Shown: positions 1 to 8,411 of the stretch, piece after piece
Position numbering within the stretch: the first letter of the stretch is position 1
Layout of the letters: each line of letters begins with the position of its first letter
NCBI GenBank assembly: GCA_026386955.1
Contig: JAPLMQ010000307.1
Location: 50,857-114,856 of the forward strand
Origin: Planctomycetota bacterium
Lineage (GTDB): Bacteria > Planctomycetota > Phycisphaerae > Phycisphaerales > Phycisphaeraceae
Length of the DNA: 64,000 nucleotides
Direction: 5' to 3'
Program-made: the position numbers and the translations under genes
Notes under the pieces: model-generated
Seen by the model: the letters and a program-made list of their open reading frames with translations, nothing else
The model's database searches: none
What the model was told of the DNA's origin: nothing

Positions 1-258
1 AACCGCCACCTCGAGAAGGTCTCCGAAAAGGAGGCCACCGGGAAGCCCATCGAGGTCGCCGACAAGCAGCAGCTCGAGAAGCTGCAGGGCGCCGTCGTGC
101 GCAACCCGATCCTGCGCGACTTCCAGGTCGCCCAGATGGACTACCTCGACCTGATGCGCCGCGTCGACGAGGCGATGGCGGGCGGCGAGCCGGCCGCGGC
201 CGCGCCTGCTCCCGGGGCGGGCGCGCTGGGCGCGAAGCCCGGGCTCAAACTTTCCTGA
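1..258 (+). CDS. YlbF/YmcA-family protein, C-terminal part (5' truncated by window edge)
   Basis: Frame 1 is open from the first base to TGA at 256-258, giving the last 85 residues of a protein whose start lies outside the window. The visible part is a charged helical segment ending in LRDFQVAQMDYLDLMRRV, then an Ala/Gly/Pro-rich tail. This helix resembles the C-terminal helix of the YlbF/YmcA (Com_YlbF) family, small helical proteins that in Bacillus form a complex acting on RNase Y; in other phyla the role is not settled. The family call is by recognition of this segment only. About 140 bp of noncoding DNA separate it from the convergent receiver gene. Confidence 0.6.
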   Translation, partial: NRHLEKVSEKEATGKPIEVADKQQLEKLQGAVVRNPILRDFQVAQMDYLDLMRRVDEAMAGGEPAAAAPAPGAGALGAKPGLKLS

Positions 259-401
259 AGCACGCGTCGGGAAGGCGTCAACGCCAGACCGAGGCGATCC
301 GCACTCCGGGATGGACAACTGAAGTTGTCCATCCTGTCGAGTCCGTGCGCGCATCGACCGCGCGATCGCCCCGGAACAACCAATCTGTCGTTGGGCGTGC
401 C

Positions 402-1496
402 TCAGGTACCGGGTTCTTCCAGGCCTTTGGCCAGGCGGTGGTGCACGCGGATGATGCGCGACAGGTAGTCGCCGAGCATCGGCGCGATGGCCGCGCAGAG
501 CTCGGGCAGGTCGGCCGGGAAGGGCTGGCCCTGGTCGCGGAACATGGTGAGCACCGCCAGCGGCTCGCCGTTGTGCCGGCTTGAGAAGCCCAGCACGTGG
601 CAGTCCGCGAGGTAGGCCGAGTCGTCGCCGATCCAGGCCTTGAGGGTGTCGTTGTCGGTGATGTGCAGCGGCTGGTCGCGCGGCGCGAGGCGCGGGGCGA
701 CCACGTCGGCGAGGTGCTGAAGGAGCATGTCGGCCGACTTGGAGTCGCAGTCGTAGTTCACGTACCCGCCCAGCGTGTACTCGTCGGCGCTGGAGGGCAG
801 GAAGATCGCGGCGTTGGTCGGGCCGGCCTTCTGCAGGATGAACTCGAGGGTCTTGCGCAGCAGCGTCTCGAGGTCGAGCTCCTGCCGCGCGATCAGGGCG
901 TATTCGCCGGTGACCACCGCCTGCTGCATCTGTGCCGCGAGGTCCTGATACGCGGTCACCAAATCGTTGCAGAGGATGTCGACCTGCTGGCTGACCTCCT
1001 GGCGTGCCTGGTTGAGCTTCTTGCAGACCCGGCGGAGCCGCTGGATGCGGGCCATGCGGCGCTGGTCGGCCCGGCGGTTGGCCAGGGCGTGGCGCACGCG
1101 GGCGTTGAGCTCGTTCAGGTCGAGGGGCTTGACGATGAAGTCGGCCACGCCCGCGCGGATCGCCTCGATGGCGCGCTCCAGGCTCGGCTGGCCGCTGATG
1201 ACGATGCTCTGCGTCCCGGGCTGCTTGCGGCGGAGCTCCGTCGCGAAGGTCAGGCCCGAGCCGTCGATGAGGTTGGGCTCGATCAGCGCGAGGTCGATCG
1301 GCCCAGCCATCATCGCCTTGCGGGCGGCGGCGAGGGTGGGCGCCTGCACCAATTCGATGTGCGGGCCGTCGAGGCACTCCGCCAGCGACTGGAGCGCCTG
1401 CGGCTCGTGGTCGACGAGCAGGACCCGGAAAGTCCGGTCCTCGCCCTTGGTCCGCTTGGTCTGGTTATCGGTCGGCGTTCGATTGCTGCGGGCCAC
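402..1496 (-). CDS. Receiver-domain protein with GAF-like C-terminus; phosphoacceptor Asp replaced by Glu
   Basis: A 364-residue protein. The receiver fold spans about residues 22-140 (VLLVDHEP, SIVISG, switch Lys in FIVKPLD), followed by a coiled-coil-like Arg/Gln-rich linker (about 145-200) and a GAF-like region to about 350. The position normally held by the phosphorylated Asp reads LALIEPNLIDG, so it is Glu73. Glu can mimic phospho-Asp, so constitutive or phosphorylation-independent behaviour is possible (inference). The GTG at 1496 is chosen because GGGAG lies 6 bases upstream; an upstream GTG at 1535 has a poorer site. It lies downstream of the HDOD-kinase gene on the same strand and is probably in one operon with it. 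No DNA-binding domain is seen. Confidence 0.8.
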   Translation of the reverse strand: MARSNRTPTDNQTKRTKGEDRTFRVLLVDHEPQALQSLAECLDGPHIELVQAPTLAAARKAMMAGPIDLALIEPNLIDGSGLTFATELRRKQPGTQSIVISGQPSLERAIEAIRAGVADFIVKPLDLNELNARVRHALANRRADQRRMARIQRLRRVCKKLNQARQEVSQQVDILCNDLVTAYQDLAAQMQQAVVTGEYALIARQELDLETLLRKTLEFILQKAGPTNAAIFLPSSADEYTLGGYVNYDCDSKSADMLLQHLADVVAPRLAPRDQPLHITDNDTLKAWIGDDSAYLADCHVLGFSSRHNGEPLAVLTMFRDQGQPFPADLPELCAAIAPMLGDYLSRIIRVHHRLAKGLEEPGT

Positions 1497-1573
1497 TAGA
1501 TGCTCCCTGGCGCTGACGCGCTCTCCCTCCTGCACCGGCGGTTTTCACCGCCCCGAACTTCCTTATCGGCAAA

Positions 1574-4024
1574 CTAGGCCTCGGGGTCGAGCGGGAGTGT
1601 GAGCGTCGCGGTCGTGCCCACGCCGGGCGCGCTGCGAAGCTGGATCCACCCACTGTGCGTCGACACCAATTGCTGCGCCCGCGGCAAGCCCATGCCGATC
1701 CGCCGCCCCGCGGGCTTCGAGCTGAAGAACGGGTCCATCGCGTGGGCGAGCGTGTGGCCATCCATGCCCACGCCGTCGTCCACCACCTGGATCGTCAATT
1801 GTTTCGCCGTCTTGTCCGCCTGCACGATCACCTGCACGCCGGTCTTGGGCTGCGCCTGTACCGCGTTCAGGATCAGCTCGGCGATCGCCTGGCTGATCTG
1901 GTCCGGGTCGAGCCGCACCACCGGCAGCTTGCTCTTGATCTTCAAATCGACCGGCGCGCCCTTGCCCCCATCGCGCGTCTCCCGCACCTCGCGCGCGACG
2001 CGCTTGAGCGCCTCGTCGAGCAGGATGCCCATGTCGGTCTGCTGGCGCACGGCCTTGGGCGGGTCGGCGTAGAGCCTCAGCGATGTGATCAGGTCGCTCA
2101 GGCGGTGGGCCTGTTCGCAGACGGTCTGGGCGGCCTTCTGTTCGCGCGAGTTCACGGGGAGCGTGCCGGCGAGGAGCTGGGCCCGCCCGGAGATCACCGC
2201 GAGCGGGTTGTTCATTTCGTGGGCCGCCCCGGCCGCCATCTCGCCCAGCCGCGTGAGCGACTCGTTGCGGAGCAGGCGGTCCTGGGCCTCAGCCAGCGCG
2301 CGGTTCGATTCCGCGAGGTCTTCGCCGAGCCTGCGCGCCCCGTCGTGCTGCGCCGCGGCGGCGATCGCGGAGCCCCACGTCGCGGCGAGCGGCGCGAGCA
2401 TCTGCCAGGGCGGGAGCATCGGGCGGTCGTGGAGGAGGATCGCGGCCGTGCCCCATCCGCACGAGAGCGGGAGCATCTTGATCGAGCGCAGGTCGGGCGC
2501 GCCTTCGAGGTGATCGGAGATCCAGGGCAGGATGCCCATGAGGTTCATGGCCGCGGGCTGGTGGAGATCGACCGACATGATGTCCGGCGCCTCGGGCGGG
2601 GGCTCGATCAGGTGCGAGCGCATCGGCTTGCCCTGGTCGCTGAACTGCGAGATCAGCCAGGCGCGGGTGCGCTCGTCGCTCTTGTCGCCCGGGCAGACCA
2701 CGGCGTAGAACCCGCCGCCCAGCACGCCCGCGGCGCTGACCGCCACGGAGTTGACCACGTCGGGCACGCCGCTCCCGGGCGTCGCCCCGGAGTGGAAGGC
2801 GGTGACCGCCTCGAGGATCTGCGCCTGCCTCGAGGCCATCGCCCCGCGCCGGTCGAGCGCGGCGTTGAGCCGGCCCAGCGCCTGGTTCGCCTGCTGGATC
2901 GACTGGATGAACAGGTCGCGCGAGGCCTTGTCGTCGAGGCCCAAGGCCTTGGAGCGGCGCTCGAGCTCCTCGTGCACGCGCTGGCCGATGGAGTCGAGCC
3001 GGCTGGCGTCGAGCCCGATCTTGCGGGCCAGTTCCTGCGGGTCTTGTTTGAGGACGTGGTTGCCGCTGAAGCCGATGTGGGCCCGGCGGACCATGAGGTC
3101 GGCCAACCCGACGACGCCCACCATCCGGCGATGGTCGAGCCGGGGGAGCGTCTCGTAGTTCGAGCCGTGGAGCCAGATGCAGTCCTGCAGGCGGTGCGGG
3201 AGCCCCCACTGCTCGGCGAGGCGCTTGCCGGCGGTGTGGTGGTCGATGCCGACGATCCGCCGCTCGAACTCGGAGATGTTGCCCTGGTTGAGGTCGGCCA
3301 GCTCGAGGATGCGCGAGAAGCTCTTGGGCAGGACGTAGTCGATCGCGAGCTTGCCGATGTCGTGCAGCAATCCGCAGACGAAGGCCTCGGAAGGCGGCAA
3401 GTCGGCCGACCCGGGGTGGGCGGCCGCGATGAACTCGGCGGTGATGGCGACGGCGAGGCTGTGGCGCCAGAAGGCGGTGCGGTCGAAGTGGCCCGCGTCG
3501 TTGGGCTTGCCCGTGCCGGAGGCGCCGGGTTTGTTGGCGCCGTCGGGCTCGGGGCGGTCGAACATTCCCACGACCTGCACCGAGAGCACCGCGTTGCGGA
3601 TGGCGTTGAAGCCCAGCAGCACCACCGCCTTGTCGACCGACATCACGTCGGTGCGCACGCCACGGTCGGACTGCTTGCAGAGCGCGAGGATCTTGGCGGT
3701 CAGCGCCTGGTCGGCGCTGACGACCTCCATGATGTCGCGGGCGCTGGACTCGTCGCTGGCGGTGAGGGAGAGCAGCCGCGTCGCGACCACCGGAAGGGTC
3801 GGGAGCGAATCGATCTGACGCAGGATCAGTTCGATGTGGCGCGCTTGGGATGCGTCGTTGCCGGACATCTGCGCCAATGCCTCCGCTGTGCGCCGACGGG
3901 TCAGCGTGGCCGCCGGCGCCGCCCGGGTTCCCCGCCGCGACGGCCGACCACCGACCCCGACCCCGCCCCCGGAATGAGGGGCGGGCGTTCCCGCGTGTTC
4001 CGGCAAGGCGTGGACCTGGGTCAT
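1574..4024 (-). CDS. HDOD-domain sensor histidine kinase
   Basis: An 816-residue soluble protein. After a low-complexity Pro/Gly/Arg leader (1-58), an HDOD domain covers about 60-330 (SLPTLPVVATRLLSL, HDIGKLAIDYVLP). A less conserved GAF-like middle follows, then a HisKA dimerisation helix with the phosphoacceptor His in GEMAAGAAHEMNNPLA, and a HATPase domain with N box ELILNAVQAQ, G1 box VDDGVGMDG and G2 box GRRIGMGLPRAQ. All kinase motifs look intact, so autophosphorylation is expected. No membrane segments are seen, so the signal is probably cytoplasmic. The ATG at 4024 is supported by GGAG six bases upstream. It sits between the HTH-receiver gene and the receiver-GAF gene on the same strand; these are its likely partners. 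Confidence 0.9.
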   Translation of the reverse strand: MTQVHALPEHAGTPAPHSGGGVGVGGRPSRRGTRAAPAATLTRRRTAEALAQMSGNDASQARHIELILRQIDSLPTLPVVATRLLSLTASDESSARDIMEVVSADQALTAKILALCKQSDRGVRTDVMSVDKAVVLLGFNAIRNAVLSVQVVGMFDRPEPDGANKPGASGTGKPNDAGHFDRTAFWRHSLAVAITAEFIAAAHPGSADLPPSEAFVCGLLHDIGKLAIDYVLPKSFSRILELADLNQGNISEFERRIVGIDHHTAGKRLAEQWGLPHRLQDCIWLHGSNYETLPRLDHRRMVGVVGLADLMVRRAHIGFSGNHVLKQDPQELARKIGLDASRLDSIGQRVHEELERRSKALGLDDKASRDLFIQSIQQANQALGRLNAALDRRGAMASRQAQILEAVTAFHSGATPGSGVPDVVNSVAVSAAGVLGGGFYAVVCPGDKSDERTRAWLISQFSDQGKPMRSHLIEPPPEAPDIMSVDLHQPAAMNLMGILPWISDHLEGAPDLRSIKMLPLSCGWGTAAILLHDRPMLPPWQMLAPLAATWGSAIAAAAQHDGARRLGEDLAESNRALAEAQDRLLRNESLTRLGEMAAGAAHEMNNPLAVISGRAQLLAGTLPVNSREQKAAQTVCEQAHRLSDLITSLRLYADPPKAVRQQTDMGILLDEALKRVAREVRETRDGGKGAPVDLKIKSKLPVVRLDPDQISQAIAELILNAVQAQPKTGVQVIVQADKTAKQLTIQVVDDGVGMDGHTLAHAMDPFFSSKPAGRRIGMGLPRAQQLVSTHSGWIQLRSAPGVGTTATLTLPLDPEA

Positions 4025-4108
4025 CGATCACTCCGCGCGGCCGCGGTTTTCGTCGCTTGCCCGCACTGAATTGGATTCTGCGTCAGATTCCTGAATCAGA
4101 GTCCCGAA

Positions 4109-4702
4109 TCAGAGCGCCAGCAACTCCGTCACGCGCGACAGGAGCTTCTCGGTGTTGAAGGGCTTCTTGACGAAGTCGTCCGCCCCGGCTCGCAGGAGCT
4201 CGTCGATCTCGTCCTGGTTCACCACGCCCGAGACGATGATGATCTTCATCCCCGCCATCGCGGGGTTCTGGCGGACCGTGCGGCAGACGACGTTGCCGTT
4301 CACGTCCGGGAGCATGTAGTCGAGGATCATCAGGTCGGGACGGAACTGCTCGGTGAGCAGGCCCGCGTCGTACCCGGTCTGGGCGGTCTTGACCTCGAAG
4401 CGCTCGTCCTGGGCGAGGACGTCCTGGAACAGCTCGAGGATCTGCTCGTCGTCGTCGACGATGAGGATCCGCCGCTTCCCGCCTTCGAGAAGGTCGGTGG
4501 GGATGCTGTTCTCCTTCATGAAGCGGATGAGCTCCTCGCGCGGGATCCGGCGGAACCGGCTGCCCGGCACGCGGAACCCACGAAGGCGCCCGCTGTCGAA
4601 GCAGCGGATGATCGTCTGCTGCGAGATCTTGCAGAGATCCGCGGCTTCGCCAGTGGTGAAAATCATCTTCGAAGTCAGGTCGCCCATTTGATTGGTAGCC
4701 AT
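4109..4702 (-). CDS. MerR/excisionase-type HTH fused to a receiver domain
   Basis: A 197-residue protein. Residues about 15-65 are an excisionase/MerR-like winged helix (TTGEAADLCKISQQTIIRC, FRVPGSRFRRIPREEL). Residues about 77-195 are a complete receiver with ILIVDDDEQ, phosphoacceptor Asp in LMILDYMLPDVNG and Lys in DFVKKPF. The DNA-binding domain comes before the receiver, the reverse of most response regulators, although BldC-like HTH-receiver fusions of this order are known. The ATG at 4702 follows GGCGGGG; an upstream extension to 4879 looks noncoding. It is the first of three co-directional signalling genes and is a plausible output for the HDOD-kinase 85 bp downstream. Confidence 0.9.
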   Translation of the reverse strand: MATNQMGDLTSKMIFTTGEAADLCKISQQTIIRCFDSGRLRGFRVPGSRFRRIPREELIRFMKENSIPTDLLEGGKRRILIVDDDEQILELFQDVLAQDERFEVKTAQTGYDAGLLTEQFRPDLMILDYMLPDVNGNVVCRTVRQNPAMAGMKIIIVSGVVNQDEIDELLRAGADDFVKKPFNTEKLLSRVTELLAL

Positions 4703-4977
4703 GGTTCCCCGCCTAGAAAGGCCTGATCTCCTCTCGAACCCGCCAGGGCCGAGCCCCGGGAGCATTCCAAGCCGTCCGCCAAACCGCGGAGCTTGCCTAG
4801 CTTGCCTGGGTTTACATCGGGCTTGATGTGGTGGGACTTGATGGTTCGGGAGGATGGGCAGGCCTGAGAAGATGCCCAAGGCCGTTTAAATGGTTTAACG
4901 GGGCGCGGGATGGGCTTTGGGCCTTGGGCGAGGCCGGATGAGGTCAGTCGAAGGCAAAGGAGGCGAGGCGCGGCGAC

Positions 4978-5421
4978 CTACTCAATCGGCGCCCGCGGTG
5001 GAGGCACGGCCACGACTTCGACGCCCGCGCCGCATTCCGGGCAGGTCGGGCCGGGCGTGCCGCGGAGGTCGTAGTCGCAGGCGAGGCAGCGGGCGAGCCG
5101 GCCGTTGGTCGCGAGATAGCCGAGGCTCTTGCGGATGTTGGCGCGGACGCCCGCGAGCAGCGCTTGGTAGAGGATCGCGCCGAGCAAGCCCAGCGAGAGC
5201 GCAAAGGTCGGCCAGACGACCCAGCCCGGGGCGGCATGGGACTGCCATAAGAAGAAGTAGGCCACGAAGACGAACGGGCTCATCAGCGCCAGGCAGAAGG
5301 CCGTCGAGAAGAGCAGCGAGAACTGCCCGGCCCCGCCCGAGCGGCGGATCAGCCGGGCCTGCGCCTTGGGCGCGAGCCCGCGGACCTCCGGGAGCGACTT
5401 GATTCTCCAGATGTATCGCAT
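4978..5421 (-). CDS. Small two-TM protein with C-terminal zinc ribbon
   Basis: A 147-residue protein of unknown function. Two hydrophobic segments (about residues 33-60 and 68-95) are followed by a cytoplasmic tail that reads CLACDYDLRGTPGPTCPECG, a CxxC...CxxC zinc ribbon. Tails of this type are frequent in Phycisphaerae, and two more are encoded at 45413-46042 and 47697-48350. GAGGA lies 7 bases before the ATG at 5421. The gene begins 21 bp after the oppB stop on the same strand, so it is probably cotranscribed with oppA-oppB although no functional link is known. Confidence 0.75.
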   Translation of the reverse strand: MRYIWRIKSLPEVRGLAPKAQARLIRRSGGAGQFSLLFSTAFCLALMSPFVFVAYFFLWQSHAAPGWVVWPTFALSLGLLGAILYQALLAGVRANIRKSLGYLATNGRLARCLACDYDLRGTPGPTCPECGAGVEVVAVPPPRAPIE

Positions 5422-5442
5422 GCGGTCCTCGCGAGGCGCGCC

Positions 5443-6417
5443 TCAGCCCATCTCGATCCGCGGGTCGATCCACGCGTAGGCGACGTCGACCACGAGGTTG
5501 AAGACGATCAGGATCGTGGAGTAGACCAGCACGACGCCGAGGATGAGGAATTGGTCCTTGTTGCGCACGGCGTTGACGAAGTGCTCGCCCAGCCCGGGCA
5601 CGGCGAAGACCTGCTCGACGACGAACGAGCCGGTGAGCGTGACGGCCGCGGCGGGCCCGAGGAAGGAGAGCACCGGGAGGAAGGCGACCTTGAGCGCGTG
5701 GCGGAAGAGGGACTGGCGCTCGCTGAGCCCCTTGGCGCGGGCGGTGCGGATGAAGTCGCTCGACATCACGTCGGCGAGCCCGAGCCGGATGAGGCGGGCG
5801 ATGTAGGCGGCGGGGGCGAGGCCCAGCGTGAGCGCGGGGAGGATGAGGTGGCTCATCATGATGCCCGCGCGGGACCACCAGAGCTGCGAGCCGACCGACC
5901 ACCCGGGCCAGGTCCACCCGCCGATGGGCGCCCAGCCGAAGAGGCCCGCGGCGAGGGCGAGGAGGATCGACCCGGTGACGAAGGTGGGGAGGCTCACGCC
6001 GACCATCGCGACGGCGAGGCTGCCCAGGTCGAGCGGCGATCGGGGCCAGAGCGCGCCGAGGATGCCCGCGGCCAAACCCAGCATGAGGCCGATGGCGAGC
6101 GCGAGCGTGCCGATGGCGGCGGAGACCGGGAGGGCCTGCCCGATGATGTCGCTGACGCGCTGGTCGAGGTAGCGCAGGCTCGGGCCGAAGTCGCCCCGGG
6201 TGAAGACGCCCTTGAGGTACTCGCCCGCGAAGCGCCAGGGGTTGTCGAGGTTGTATTGGCGGAGGATGGCGGCCGAGATCTCCGCGTCGGGCCGCTGCCC
6301 GTCGGGCTTCTCAAGCGGGTTGCCGGGGATGATCCAGGCGAGCGTGAAGGTGACGACGAAGATGACCGCCAGGATCACGGGCAGTTGGAGCAGTCGCCAA
6401 AAGATCAGGCGGGTCAT
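5443..6417 (-). CDS. oppB: Oligopeptide/dipeptide ABC transporter permease (OppB/DppB family)
   Basis: About 324 residues with the OppB/DppB layout: one N-terminal TM helix (LPVILAVIFVVTFTLAWIIP), a periplasmic domain (ISAAILRQYNLDNPWRF), then five TM helices with the binding-protein-dependent permease loop (EAA-like region FIRTARAKGLSERQSLFRHA) and the typical C-terminal FNLVVDVAYAWIDPRI. The ATG at 6417 gives the usual length; an upstream ATG at 6468 adds 17 unlikely residues. It lies 64 bp downstream of the oppA-like gene. The partner OppC and the ATPases OppD/F do not follow; a zinc-ribbon gene does. Confidence 0.92.
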   Translation of the reverse strand: MTRLIFWRLLQLPVILAVIFVVTFTLAWIIPGNPLEKPDGQRPDAEISAAILRQYNLDNPWRFAGEYLKGVFTRGDFGPSLRYLDQRVSDIIGQALPVSAAIGTLALAIGLMLGLAAGILGALWPRSPLDLGSLAVAMVGVSLPTFVTGSILLALAAGLFGWAPIGGWTWPGWSVGSQLWWSRAGIMMSHLILPALTLGLAPAAYIARLIRLGLADVMSSDFIRTARAKGLSERQSLFRHALKVAFLPVLSFLGPAAAVTLTGSFVVEQVFAVPGLGEHFVNAVRNKDQFLILGVVLVYSTILIVFNLVVDVAYAWIDPRIEMG

Positions 6418-6481
6418 GGGGGGAAGTGTAAGCGCAATCCCGAAACGGGACCAAGGACCCCGGACCATGGAGAAGGAAACC

Positions 6482-8272
6482 TCAGCGCTTCACGCGCACA
6501 TGGTCGAGCCTGCGGAAGTTCCACGGGTTGGGGTCGATGCCTTCGATCTTGTTCGGATCGTAGACATGGAGCGTGACAAGTTGGTAGAGCGGGGCGATGG
6601 GCTGCTCCTTGAGCATCAGCTCCTCGGCCTTGCGCAGCGTCGCGAGGCGCTTGGCGGCGTCGGTCTCGCCCGCGGCCTGGTCGAGCAGGCCGTCGAACTC
6701 GGCGTTGGACCAGGCGGCGTCGTTGTTGCCGTTGTCGCTGCGGAACTTGTCGAGGAAGGTCGTCGCGTCGCGGTAGTCGCCCGTCCAGGTCGCGCGGGCG
6801 ATGGTGAAGCTGTGCTTCTTGAGCCGCTCGGAGAAGGTCTTGCCCTCCTGCGCCTCGAGCACGACCACCACGCCCAGGTTCTTCTCCCACGAATTCTTGA
6901 TCGGCTGGGCGAGGTTCTCATGCCCCAGGCCCGTGTTGTAGAGGATCGTCAGCCCGGTGAGCCACGCGCCGCCGGGGTAGCCCGCCTCGGCGAGCAGCTT
7001 GCGCGCGCCTTCGGGGTCGAACGCCGCGCCGGCCTCGACCGGGGGCTCGTAGCCCGGGAGGCACCCGGGCGGGATGAACGTCCGCGCGATCGGCTGGTTC
7101 AGCCGCGTCACCTGCGTGACCAGCGCCTTGCGGTCGATCGTCATCGAGAGCGCGCGGCGGACGCGTGCGTCGGCCAGCGGGTTCTTCCTCCCGTCGGGCA
7201 GCGTCGGACGGCAGTTGAAGTTGTAGAAGTACGTCCCCGCCCACGGCGAGGCCAGCACGTCCTTGCGCCCCTGCTGGACCAGGTCGGCCGCGATCGACGA
7301 GCTGGTGGGGATGTCGGGCAACCAGTGGGCCTGGCCGTTCTGGTAGGCGATCAGCGCGGTCTGCGGGTTGTCGATGATCAGCTCGAGGATCGAATGGTTT
7401 TTCACCGAGGCCTTGTCCCAGTAGCGCGGGTTCTGCGCCATCAGCAGGTCCTGGCGGAACCGGCGCCGCTGGATGACATACGGCCCGTTGCAGACGAGCT
7501 TCTTGGGGTCGCCCCAATAGCCCGGGTCGATGCGGTACATGCCCGACTTCGGGTCGGGCGCGAGCAGCGGCTCGATGCTCGCGGCGTGGTTGGGCCCGTA
7601 GGGCGCGAAGGCGCAGAGCTCCAGGAAATAAGGCACGGGCTCGGCGAGGCGGACGACCAGCGTCTTGGGGTCGGGAGCGCTCGCGCCGACCAGTTCGTCG
7701 AACTTGGCGGCGATCTCCTTCCACGGCACGGCCGCCGCCGCCCCCCCAGAGGCGTCCTCCTTGAGCGTGCCCGCGCGCCACTTGAAAAAGTCCTCGCCAC
7801 CCTTGAGGCGGAAGAAGAGCTGCGAGTAGTCCGCGGCGAAGTCGGGCATGAGCGCCCGCCGCCAGGCGAAGAGGAAGTCGTTTGCGGTGACCGGGTCGCC
7901 GTTGCTCCAGCGGGCGTCGGGGCGGAGGTGGAAGGTGTAGGTGAGCTGGTCTTCGCTGATCTCCCACTTCTCCGCGACGCCCGGCTCGATCTGCTGCGAG
8001 GGCAGGCTGGTCTTGACGAGCGTCTCGAAGAGGCAGTCGACCACGCGGATGTCGTGCAGCCAGGAGATCTTTTGCGGGTCGAGGAAGTTGTGCTCGTTGG
8101 CGGAGACGAAGCGGAACTCGGCCTCGGCCTCGTCGCCCGCAGGCTCGCCGGCGCTGGGACCGGTGGCGGGCGCGGTCGTCGGGCCGGTGCCCGTGCCGGG
8201 GCCGCTGTCGCCGCAGCCGGCGGGCAGGAGGAGCAGGAGCGTGGCGGCGAGGGAGAGGAGGAGCTGCTTCAT
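6482..8272 (-). CDS. oppA: Peptide ABC transporter substrate-binding lipoprotein (OppA/DppA family, SBP_bac_5)
   Basis: A 596-residue lipoprotein precursor: a hydrophobic signal MKQLLLSLAATLLLLLPAGC with the lipobox Cys at residue 20, a Gly/Thr/Pro/Ala linker, then an SBP_bac_5 fold. Typical features are LDPQKISWLHDIRVVDCLFE, TYTFHLRPDARWSNGDPVTA and VRRALSMTIDRKALV. Family members bind peptides and deliver them to OppBC. The start at 8272 is set by the signal peptide; the longer reading frame to 8368 is not plausible. It is the first gene of a minus-strand unit with oppB. The 139-bp gap to the divergent gene at 8412 should hold both promoters. Confidence 0.92.
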   Translation of the reverse strand: MKQLLLSLAATLLLLLPAGCGDSGPGTGTGPTTAPATGPSAGEPAGDEAEAEFRFVSANEHNFLDPQKISWLHDIRVVDCLFETLVKTSLPSQQIEPGVAEKWEISEDQLTYTFHLRPDARWSNGDPVTANDFLFAWRRALMPDFAADYSQLFFRLKGGEDFFKWRAGTLKEDASGGAAAAVPWKEIAAKFDELVGASAPDPKTLVVRLAEPVPYFLELCAFAPYGPNHAASIEPLLAPDPKSGMYRIDPGYWGDPKKLVCNGPYVIQRRRFRQDLLMAQNPRYWDKASVKNHSILELIIDNPQTALIAYQNGQAHWLPDIPTSSSIAADLVQQGRKDVLASPWAGTYFYNFNCRPTLPDGRKNPLADARVRRALSMTIDRKALVTQVTRLNQPIARTFIPPGCLPGYEPPVEAGAAFDPEGARKLLAEAGYPGGAWLTGLTILYNTGLGHENLAQPIKNSWEKNLGVVVVLEAQEGKTFSERLKKHSFTIARATWTGDYRDATTFLDKFRSDNGNNDAAWSNAEFDGLLDQAAGETDAAKRLATLRKAEELMLKEQPIAPLYQLVTLHVYDPNKIEGIDPNPWNFRRLDHVRVKR

Positions 8273-8411
8273 GGGTCGGGCCTCGGATGGGCGCGGATGC
8301 CCGGGGGGGAGCGGAAAGGCACAGTGTATAATCCGCCTCGCGTGGCGACGGGCATGAATTCCCGTCAAACACGCGATTTCAGCACCCGCCGATTTTCAGG
8401 AGCATCCCGCC

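Noticed and set aside
1655..4069. An 804-codon open frame opposite the HDOD-kinase gene
   Set aside because: Composition is Arg/Gly/His-rich with no motif; it is an artefact of high GC opposite a real gene.
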